Positions 1-5,535 of a stretch of 5,780 nucleotides of DNA are shown here, piece by piece. Source of the DNA: Candidatus Sericytochromatia bacterium (GTDB lineage Bacteria; Cyanobacteriota; Sericytochromatia; UBA7694; JACMQJ01); NCBI GenBank assembly GCA_014377055.1, contig JACMQJ010000378.1, positions 1 to 5,780 on the forward strand, written 5' to 3'. Made by a program: the position numbers and the translations under genes. Under the pieces are notes generated by a model, which saw nothing but the letters and a program-made list of their open reading frames with translations, was not told where the DNA came from and searched no databases. The stretch's first letter is position 1, and each line of letters begins with the position of its first letter.

Positions 1-105
1 GAAGTAAAAGAAAGACTTGAATCTACTGCTACACATTTAGGTAAAGATGGTTTTAATCCAGAATATGCTCACGGATTGGTTAATGCGGCTAAAGCCGTTT
101 TATAG
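1..105 (+). CDS. Subtilisin-like (S8) serine protease, C-terminal end only
   Basis: Reading frame 1 is open from the first base to a TAG at 103-105 and gives 34 residues ending in the typical C-terminal signature of the subtilase catalytic domain: RLESTATHLG, then GFNPEYAHGLVNAAKAV. In S8 peptidases this stretch is the helix that closes the catalytic domain, after the active-site Ser (GTS motif). The Asp, His and Ser of the triad must lie upstream, outside the window, so neither activity nor the signal peptide can be checked. The protein ends about two residues after the Ala-Ala-Lys-Ala-Val helix, so it has no C-terminal extension such as a P-domain or autotransporter. The role is presumably secreted or periplasmic proteolysis. 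The gene converges on the long minus-strand gene, with a gap of 166 bases. The family call is good, but the substrate is unknown. Confidence 0.8.
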   Translation, partial: EVKERLESTATHLGKDGFNPEYAHGLVNAAKAVL

Positions 106-112
106 ATTTTTT
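86..112 (+). terminator. Possible weak intrinsic terminator overlapping the subtilase stop codon
   Basis: CGGC (86-89) and GCCG (94-97) can pair around a TAAA loop. They are followed by TTTTATAGATTTTTT (98-112), a broken T-rich tract. The stem is only 4 bp plus a possible G-U pair and lies inside the coding sequence, so this is a suggestion only. No better terminator is visible for this gene. Confidence 0.25.
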
Positions 113-191
113 AATTTGTACTCCGCCCTAAATAATCGGTATAAATAATCATAAGAGCTGATAGATATTTATCAATGTTGTTAAGTGAAGT

Positions 192-208
192 GCGGAGGTA
201 AACCCCGC
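192..208. repeat. GC-rich hairpin in the convergent intergenic gap
   Basis: GCGGAGG (192-198) pairs with CCCCGC (203-208) across a TAAA loop, giving six G-C pairs with one bulged A (196). It is a GC-rich island in otherwise AT-rich DNA, between two convergent stop codons (105 and 272). CTCCGC at 121-126 is the exact reverse complement of GCGGAG at 192-197, so a larger alternative foldback is possible. Neither strand has a clear T-run after the hairpin, so a simple intrinsic terminator is not proven. It may be a dispersed intergenic repeat or may stabilise the 3' end of one of the transcripts. Nothing else is evident in 106-271. Confidence 0.5.
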
Positions 209-271
209 CCATACTATATTTCAAACTTAATTTAACATATTTTGTTTAAACCTATTGTTTATATCAAGAAG

Positions 272-3200
272 TTACTTATAAACTTGGATATTTAACATAT
301 TTTTCTGTTTATCCATCCAACTTGATAGCTTTTCAAATTGATAAGGACAAATAGGGCTAAAAACATCTTTCATCTTTTTTATTATATAGTCAAGAGTTTC
401 AAAAGCTTGACCTGATTTATTAGTTTCGTGATAGTATTCGGCCACATTATTACAGTATTTAACAAAATAATCATTCATTTCAATCAAATGTTTAGCTGCA
501 TCACCCAAACGATTATCGTGATAAGCTTGAGTTGTAATATCACATATTTTATTACATTTTTCAATAATATCAAGATCATTCTGAGTTTGTGAGGAGCTAT
601 TTTGTTTTTTCAAAATATTCATAATATTTGTTAGTTTGGTAACAAATTTATGTAATGAGTTTTTAGCTAAATTAAAATGATCTTGAGAGGCTGTAACTTG
701 CTGTTGAAATCCATTACCTAAGGATAATAAATAAGCTAATCTAAGGCTATCGGCTCCAAATCTTCTGATCAATGTGACAGGTTCGATAACATTACCTAAT
801 CTTTTTTGCATCGGTCTTTTTATTGTATTATGAGTAAATCTTTCTTCATCATTAGCTGTGTTATTGACTCCCTCAACAGGTTTTAACAATCTCTCAACCA
901 CATGAAGTGAGCCATGAACATTAATTTGAGTAAAAACAGGTCTACCAACAACAAGTAATGAAATTAATTGAGAAGGTATAACCCATCTGATCAAATAATC
1001 AGGATTAACAAAAACTTCATCTATTGGCATCGGCTTTGGATTTTCTAACCATCCAGCTCCTTGAAGTGCCATTGCAGCCAATGAAAACCAAGTAGAAAAA
1101 ACTTCTTTTTCTTCACCAATTGCTTTATCTGGTATTTCATTACCCCACCAATATTGTCTGGATATGCACCAAAAATCAATATTTTTTAGATAGTTCAAAA
1201 CAACTGTTTTCCAATTAGGATGAGAAAACCTGATTAAATCATCTTCAACTGCACGATAAAATAATTCTTTTGCTTCTTCGAGTTTGACAAATAATTGGCT
1301 TGAATATTTTGTAATTAAGATACTTTCAGATTTTGCATTTCTTAGAACAGAAGCTTTAAAATTACCTTTTTCAATAATAACATTTTCAGCAAACTTATTT
1401 AAAATTAGATTTCTAGCATCTTCTTTAGATAAAGATTCATAACCTTTTGAGCAAATAGTTCCATTATCATTAAATATTTTTATAATTTGATCAAAACCGT
1501 TTTCTCTTGCTATCCTTAAATCTTCATGACTATGAATTGGTGTAATAAACTCCGCATCAGTACTCATGCTTTCCAATAATATAATTGGTAAGTCTATTTT
1601 TCTTGATGGGTCAAAAACAGATTGACCAACTAAATCTTTAAATCGACCATTTGGGCTAACAGCTATTGCTACAGCTCCAAGAAGATATTCAGGAAAAAAA
1701 CAAACCGTTTCAACAAATTGATTATTTTTAGTTTTAAATTTTAAGATATAACGATTTTCAACATTAATCTCGGCTCGATTAACATCAGATGAAACCAAAA
1801 TAGTTTGTGAATCAGAGCAATAATTTAATAAATCATTTTGCCTAGTTATAAGGTCACTGTCAGATAAAAACCTATAAAGTTTATTAACTGCATTTTTTCC
1901 TGTTTCGGCCATTGGATTAAGCCATGTATGATGATCAAAACCTATACCTATTTTATGAAGCTGCTTTCTTATCTCTTCATCATTTGCCTTGTGTGAATCA
2001 TGACATAGCTCCAAAAATCTAGGCTGTCCAACCTCTTCACGTTCATAAGGTATTTGTTGCTCAATTGCTATTTGTAGTGACAACCCCCCATGATTAGAGC
2101 CTAATATTCGCCTTGTTTTTTTACCTGTGATTAACTCTAATGATCTAGCTCTAATGTCTAGTAAAAGAGGAGATAAGAAGGAGTAAAGGTCAGGGTTTGA
2201 AGACGCTGATATAGGAGAAGCAGCAATAGTTATCTCATTTCCTCTAAAAGCATTACGCTTTTCCCAGCCTACTCTAATATCAGTTTCATCAAGTACAGGT
2301 ACAAATGCTAATTCTTGACTATCATTTTTTTGTATCTCATTTTTATGCCATCCTGAATTAATTAGATGATCAATAATTCTTCTTCCACGATGTAGAATCA
2401 TTGGATGTAGCTCACTTGCCGCAATATCAGCCAGATCCTTAGCTGCTTGCATTGTGGTAACTGATCTGTTTTTTGCATATTTAAAAACTCTTAATGTATC
2501 TGGGAAAACTCTTTCAGCTGCCACTCTAATATCTTCACCAAGATAACCAAGCCATTCATCAGCACAATTAATAATACCCATTCTATTACAAACAAAATCA
2601 GGAACAAAGGCAATTCCTCTTTCTTTTAGGTTAAGAGCATCAGCTTCTGGCTCTTTTAAAATATTATTAGCAGCACCACAAACTAGCTTTACTTTTAATC
2701 TTGGAATAGTTTGAGAATTGACTTGAGCACCTATTGCACATGGAGCAAAAACATCAACATCAAGATCAAAAATCTCTTCATTGGTTACAAGAGTTAATTC
2801 TGGCATTTCTTCAAGAGCTTGTTTTATTCTGGTTTCACTCATATCGCAAAAATATATTTTTGCACCACTTTCATATAAATATTTTATTAGTGGATAACCA
2901 ACATTACCAGCCCCTTGAACAGCAACTTTTACACCTTGTAAGCTTTCAGTTCCTGATATTACTTTCCAACCTGCTTGCATAGCTCTAAAAACGCCTCTAG
3001 CAGTAAAGGGGGAAGGATTTCCACTACCACCATTAGTAGCAGGTATACAAGTTGTAAATCTATTTTGACTTAAAACTGCACTCATATCATCGGTATTAGT
3101 ACCAACATCTTCGGCTGTATAATATACACCACCAAGACTAGCTATAAATCTTCCATAGCCTTCAAAAAAACTTCTTCTTCGGACTGATCCTACTTGTAAT

Positions 3201-3649
3201 TGTTCTGTATTGGTTATATCTGGAGGAAAAACCATTATCCCTTTACCACCCCCCCACCAAAGACCAGCTAAGGCATTTTTTCGAGTCATACCTTGAGACA
3301 ATCTGATACCATCAACTAATAAATCTGCAAGTGTATTGTATTTTGAAAACCTAAGTCCACCTTGTGCTAGACCTCTTCTGGTATCATGGATAAAAGCAAA
3401 GAAAAGAGTTTCTAATCCTTCTTCTCTACCAATAAAAATACCTTCATGTTGTGCAAAATCTTGAGATAATTCAAAAAATGCTTGAATTGGTTTTAAAACT
3501 TTTGGATGAGATAAGCTAAACTCTCCATTTTCAAAAACGATAAAGGCTCGATATATGTCATTTTCAACGAACTTATTATATAAATCATAAACATTCATCT
3601 TGCGAACTTGTTGAGCTAATATCTTTCTTTGCTCTTCTTTTTTATTCAT
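272..3649 (-). CDS. Leucine/valine dehydrogenase-like enzyme fused to a degenerate valyl-tRNA synthetase
   Basis: A single uninterrupted frame of 1125 codons. Residues about 1-425 are an ELFV amino-acid dehydrogenase (NAD-linked reversible oxidative deamination to a 2-oxo acid plus ammonia). They show GGLR (97-100), the substrate Lys124 in GMTRKNA, the catalytic Lys136 in GGGKG, Asp181 in TAEDVGT, GSGNPSP (208-214), the dinucleotide loop GAGNVG (246-251) with Asp269 ending the second strand (suggesting NAD), APCAIGA and GAANN. TAEDVGT, SGNPSP and APCAIGA resemble leucine dehydrogenase more than glutamate dehydrogenase. Residues about 449-1125 follow ValRS in order: ITIA (473), GSNHGGLSLQ (517-526), YCSDSQT (610-616), CP1 editing domain (~632-780), WCISRQYWWG (827-836), STWFS (852-856), VHG (911-913), RLGNVIEP (950-957), FGAD (964-967), then a short helical anticodon-binding domain. 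HIGH, most of KMSKS, the editing threonines and the zinc ligands are lost, so this half is probably not a synthetase. ATG at 3649 is preferred over GTG at 3658 because AGTGG lies just before it. Cytosolic; role unproven. Confidence 0.85.
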   Translation of the reverse strand: MNKKEEQRKILAQQVRKMNVYDLYNKFVENDIYRAFIVFENGEFSLSHPKVLKPIQAFFELSQDFAQHEGIFIGREEGLETLFFAFIHDTRRGLAQGGLRFSKYNTLADLLVDGIRLSQGMTRKNALAGLWWGGGKGIMVFPPDITNTEQLQVGSVRRRSFFEGYGRFIASLGGVYYTAEDVGTNTDDMSAVLSQNRFTTCIPATNGGSGNPSPFTARGVFRAMQAGWKVISGTESLQGVKVAVQGAGNVGYPLIKYLYESGAKIYFCDMSETRIKQALEEMPELTLVTNEEIFDLDVDVFAPCAIGAQVNSQTIPRLKVKLVCGAANNILKEPEADALNLKERGIAFVPDFVCNRMGIINCADEWLGYLGEDIRVAAERVFPDTLRVFKYAKNRSVTTMQAAKDLADIAASELHPMILHRGRRIIDHLINSGWHKNEIQKNDSQELAFVPVLDETDIRVGWEKRNAFRGNEITIAASPISASSNPDLYSFLSPLLLDIRARSLELITGKKTRRILGSNHGGLSLQIAIEQQIPYEREEVGQPRFLELCHDSHKANDEEIRKQLHKIGIGFDHHTWLNPMAETGKNAVNKLYRFLSDSDLITRQNDLLNYCSDSQTILVSSDVNRAEINVENRYILKFKTKNNQFVETVCFFPEYLLGAVAIAVSPNGRFKDLVGQSVFDPSRKIDLPIILLESMSTDAEFITPIHSHEDLRIARENGFDQIIKIFNDNGTICSKGYESLSKEDARNLILNKFAENVIIEKGNFKASVLRNAKSESILITKYSSQLFVKLEEAKELFYRAVEDDLIRFSHPNWKTVVLNYLKNIDFWCISRQYWWGNEIPDKAIGEEKEVFSTWFSLAAMALQGAGWLENPKPMPIDEVFVNPDYLIRWVIPSQLISLLVVGRPVFTQINVHGSLHVVERLLKPVEGVNNTANDEERFTHNTIKRPMQKRLGNVIEPVTLIRRFGADSLRLAYLLSLGNGFQQQVTASQDHFNLAKNSLHKFVTKLTNIMNILKKQNSSSQTQNDLDIIEKCNKICDITTQAYHDNRLGDAAKHLIEMNDYFVKYCNNVAEYYHETNKSGQAFETLDYIIKKMKDVFSPICPYQFEKLSSWMDKQKNMLNIQVYK

Positions 3650-3684
3650 AAAAACCACTTTGTTATCATAAATTCCAAAGGTAC

Positions 3685-3690
3685 ATTATA
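3685..3690 (-). promoter_or_regulatory. Consensus -10 box for the dehydrogenase-ValRS fusion gene
   Basis: Read on the minus strand, 3690-3685 is TATAAT, a perfect sigma-70-type -10 hexamer, 35 bases upstream of the ATG at 3649. Transcription would start near 3678, giving a short leader that contains the weak AGTGG ribosome-binding site. No good -35 is seen 16-18 bases upstream and there is no TGn extension. In AT-rich DNA a chance TATAAT is common, so this is moderate evidence that the fusion gene has its own promoter in the 75-base gap after the lipoprotein gene. Confidence 0.45.
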
Positions 3691-3724
3691 TGATAGAATA
3701 ATCTTTTTTGGTTATTAGCTAATT

Positions 3725-3979
3725 CTAAAAAGGACAGTCTTGATTAATAAATGTACTAAGTTGGTTGGTTGCATCAGTGCATTTTAATTCATCTCCAGAG
3801 CTTACTGAGCTTTGAATTAGACTAATTAGACGTGAACTAGTCACAGCAGCTCTATTTGTATTGTAGCAATTGCTTAATCTTTGACAAGAAATATTTATAT
3901 CAACAGGAGTTTTTCTTTTACAACTACCAATAGCAAAGAATATTGGTAATACTAAAATTAAAATTAGAGATTTTTTCAT
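3725..3979 (-). CDS. Small Cys-rich lipoprotein, function unknown
   Basis: 84 residues. The start MKKSLILILVLPIFF is a short basic n-region plus hydrophobic core, followed by the lipobox IGSC with Cys20 as the predicted lipidated residue, so this is a signal peptidase II (lipoprotein) substrate placed at the outer face of the cytoplasmic membrane or in the outer membrane. The mature part is about 65 residues and holds four further cysteines (32, 38, 67, 82), consistent with two disulfides in an oxidising compartment. I recognise no domain. The start is fixed by the signal peptide rather than by a ribosome-binding site: there is no clear Shine-Dalgarno before the ATG. It lies 75 bases upstream of the dehydrogenase-ValRS fusion on the same strand, so co-transcription is possible, but a lipoprotein and a cytosolic enzyme have no obvious shared job. 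It is divergent from ychF. The intact signal sequence and lipobox argue that it is a real gene. Confidence 0.75.
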   Translation of the reverse strand: MKKSLILILVLPIFFAIGSCKRKTPVDINISCQRLSNCYNTNRAAVTSSRLISLIQSSVSSGDELKCTDATNQLSTFINQDCPF

Positions 3980-4117
3980 AATGGTTTAACTACTTATACT
4001 AAGAATATTAAAAATACCTGATAGGGACGTTTTTATTTTAGCATGATATATAGCTTTGTTAAGTTAAATTCAGATCAAATATCGCTTTCATGATAAAATA
4101 TTATTTCAGAAAATTTT

Positions 4118-4123
4118 TATAAT
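4118..4123 (+). promoter_or_regulatory. Possible -10 box for ychF
   Basis: TATAAT at 4118-4123 lies 35 bases upstream of the ychF start in the 179-base divergent region. No convincing -35 hexamer is found 16-18 bases upstream, where the sequence is A/T only. The surroundings are very AT-rich, so a chance match is quite possible. The rest of 3980-4158 shows only a CATGATA direct repeat (4042-4048 and 4089-4095) of unknown meaning. Confidence 0.35.
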
Positions 4124-4158
4124 TTTCATAGTTTAATGATATTTTGAGGAAGTAAATA

Positions 4159-5253
4159 ATGTCTCTTGCAATCGGAATTGTCGGTTTACCTAATGTTGGT
4201 AAGTCAACTCTATTTAATGCTATCACCAAATCAGGTGTAGAAGCTAGTAATTATCCATTTTGTACTATTGATCCAAATGTTGGTATTGTACCTATACCAG
4301 ATGAACGATTAGAAGTATTAGCAAAAATAAGCAATACAGAAAAAATAGTTTATGCTATCACCGAATTTGTCGACATTGCTGGTCTTGTTGCAGGTGCTTC
4401 CAAAGGTGAAGGTCTTGGCAATAAATTTTTGTCGCATATTAGAGAAGTATCAGCAATAGCACATGTTGTAAGATGTTTTGAAGATGAAAATGTTGTTCAT
4501 GTTAATGGAATAGTAGATCCAGTTAACGATATTGAAATTATTAATACAGAATTATTATTATCTGATCTTAGTACTGCCGAAAAAATAGTTAGTAATCAAG
4601 TAAAAAAAGCTAAAAGTGACAAAGGTGAAGCTGAAAAATTAGAGGTTTATAAAAAAATACTTGAACATCTTGAAAAAGGTTTACAAGTTAGAACTCTTAA
4701 GCTTGAAGATGAAGAAGCAAAGCATATTAAAGGTATGTCTTTTTTGACTGACAAAAAAGTTATTTATGTAGCCAATATAAGTGAAGATGAAATTGGTAAA
4801 CCTGAAAATGATCTTGTAAAAAAAGTAAAAGAATATGCTGCTAAAACAGGAGATGAAGTCGTTGTTATCTCAGCAAAAATAGAATCCGAATTATCCGAAT
4901 TATCCGATGAAGATAAAAAAGAATTTATGAGTGATCTTGGTATTGAAGAAACAGGTTTATCACAATTAATCAAAAAATCATTCTCTTTACTCGGCTTACA
5001 AACATATTTAACTACTGGTAAAAAAGAAACCAGAGCCTGGACTATCAAAATAGGAATGACTGGACCACAAGCTGCTGGTGTAATTCATACCGATTTTGAA
5101 AGAGGTTATATTAGAGCTAATATAATTAGTTATGACGATTTTGTCGCAACAGGTTCAGTAGTCAAAGCCAGAGAAGTCGGCAAGCTAAGACAAGAAGGAA
5201 AAGAATATGTTATGCAGGATGGAGATGTAGTTGAATTTTTATTCAATGTTTAA
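4159..5253 (+). CDS. ychF: Redox-regulated GTPase/ATPase YchF (OLA1 family)
   Basis: 364 residues, the normal length for bacterial YchF, a universally conserved OBG-family P-loop NTPase that binds ribosomes and often prefers ATP. Visible in order: the P-loop GLPNVGKST (9-17); the NYPFCTIDPN switch region (31-40); G3 DIAG (72-75) followed by Leu76 where many GTPases have a catalytic Gln, as usual for this hydrophobic-substituted class; the KGEGLGNKFL stretch (82-91); a helical coiled-coil arm (about 130-195); NISE (206-209) at the G4 position, where classical GTPases have NKxD, which fits relaxed nucleotide specificity; and a C-terminal TGS domain (about 279-364) ending in EFLFNV. The start is supported by the Shine-Dalgarno GAGGA at 4146-4150, 8 bases before the ATG. 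The gene appears monocistronic: the upstream neighbour is divergent and 282 bases separate it from the next gene. Nothing is missing or broken. Confidence 0.97.
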   Translation: MSLAIGIVGLPNVGKSTLFNAITKSGVEASNYPFCTIDPNVGIVPIPDERLEVLAKISNTEKIVYAITEFVDIAGLVAGASKGEGLGNKFLSHIREVSAIAHVVRCFEDENVVHVNGIVDPVNDIEIINTELLLSDLSTAEKIVSNQVKKAKSDKGEAEKLEVYKKILEHLEKGLQVRTLKLEDEEAKHIKGMSFLTDKKVIYVANISEDEIGKPENDLVKKVKEYAAKTGDEVVVISAKIESELSELSDEDKKEFMSDLGIEETGLSQLIKKSFSLLGLQTYLTTGKKETRAWTIKIGMTGPQAAGVIHTDFERGYIRANIISYDDFVATGSVVKAREVGKLRQEGKEYVMQDGDVVEFLFNV

Positions 5254-5271
5254 CATTCAGTTTCTAACAAG

Positions 5272-5283
5272 GGGTTTAAACCC
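5272..5283. repeat. Perfect 12-bp palindrome GGGTTTAAACCC after ychF
   Basis: GGGTTTAAACCC is self-complementary with no loop and begins 19 bases after the ychF stop codon. It is not followed by a T-run, so it is not a typical intrinsic terminator. It could be a protein-binding site or part of an intergenic repeat. GTTTAAACCTAT at 244-255 in the other gap matches 5274-5285 at 11 of 12 positions. Confidence 0.4.
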
Positions 5284-5292
5284 ATAGGTGCT

Positions 5293-5419
5293 GTAGGGGC
5301 GTATTGCATACTCCCTCTTACGATATAGGTGAATACTAAAAATTTTAGCAATAATCATAATTATTTAGGTATTTTTTTATATTTAACGTTTATTTTGGGC
5401 GTATTCAATGCGCCCCTAC
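5293..5419. repeat. Foldback intergenic repeat with 23-bp imperfect inverted arms
   Basis: The left arm (5293-5315) begins GTAGGGGCGTATTGCATAC. The right arm (5397-5419) reads, in reverse complement, GTAGGGGCGCATTGAATAC and onward, so the arms agree at 20 of 23 positions in inverted orientation around about 81 bases of AT-rich DNA. Each arm is also a near-palindrome built on GGGCGTATT/AATACGCCC and could form its own hairpin. The spacer contains the palindrome CTAAAAATTTTAG (5336-5348). There is no coding sequence of useful length inside. The size and layout suggest a MITE-like or REP-like dispersed element. I see no clear target-site duplication, and a terminator role for ychF transcripts is possible. 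Confidence 0.6.
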
Positions 5420-5421
5420 GC

Positions 5422-5427
5422 TATAAT
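5422..5427 (+). promoter_or_regulatory. Possible -10 box for the M16 peptidase gene
   Basis: TATAAT at 5422-5427 begins three bases after the right arm of the foldback repeat ends and lies 108 bases before the next ATG. No good -35 is found at normal spacing: TTGGGC at 5395-5400 would need a 21-base spacer. If it is used, the leader would be about 100 bases and would contain the hairpin at 5463-5477. Confidence 0.35.
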
Positions 5428-5462
5428 TTGCCAATATTACAGATATTTAAAACTTTAACTCA

Positions 5463-5477
5463 GCAAACCTTGTTTGC
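5463..5477 (+). other. Small stem-loop in the probable leader of the M16 peptidase gene
   Basis: GCAAAC (5463-5468) and GTTTGC (5472-5477) form a perfect 6-bp stem with a CTT loop. It is flanked by AACTTTAAC (5451-5459) and AACTTTACC (5480-5488), a near direct repeat. There is no T-run behind it, so it is not a standard terminator. It lies 58 bases before the downstream start codon and could affect mRNA stability. It could also be incidental. Confidence 0.35.
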
Positions 5478-5535
5478 AGAACTTTACCTTATGAGCATTT
5501 ATTAATAAAATAATTTAAGAGGATATAACCAAATC

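Noticed and set aside
272..2305. The synthetase half as the cell's working ValRS
   Set aside because: HIGH, most of KMSKS, the editing threonines, the zinc ligands and the coiled coil are all missing, so it could not support valine charging. A separate valS gene must exist elsewhere.
2734..2982. Open frame of 82 codons on the plus strand
   Set aside because: It is antisense to the dehydrogenase coding region. Its His/Gln/Leu-rich translation matches no family I recognise and has no ribosome-binding site.
272..3649. Two separate genes joined by a sequencing or assembly error
   Set aside because: The frame is continuous with a natural linker near residues 425-448, with no stop, internal start with Shine-Dalgarno or frame change at the junction. 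The synthetase half is too diverged to be a chimera with an ordinary valS gene.
3650..3658. GTG at 3658 as the start of the fusion gene, three codons upstream of the ATG
   Set aside because: No Shine-Dalgarno lies before the GTG, while the AGTGG before the ATG at 3649 is at usable spacing and overlaps the GTG codon. The difference is only three residues.
4885..4907. Tandem 9-base repeat TCCGAATTA within ychF
   Set aside because: It encodes the Glu/Ser/Leu-rich ESELSELSD segment, which corresponds to an acidic EAELAEL-type stretch normal for YchF. The repeat is probably a by-product of codon choice.
4764..5048. Open frame of 94 codons on the minus strand
   Set aside because: It lies entirely antisense to the highly conserved ychF gene, and its Ser-rich translation looks like a shadow of that gene.
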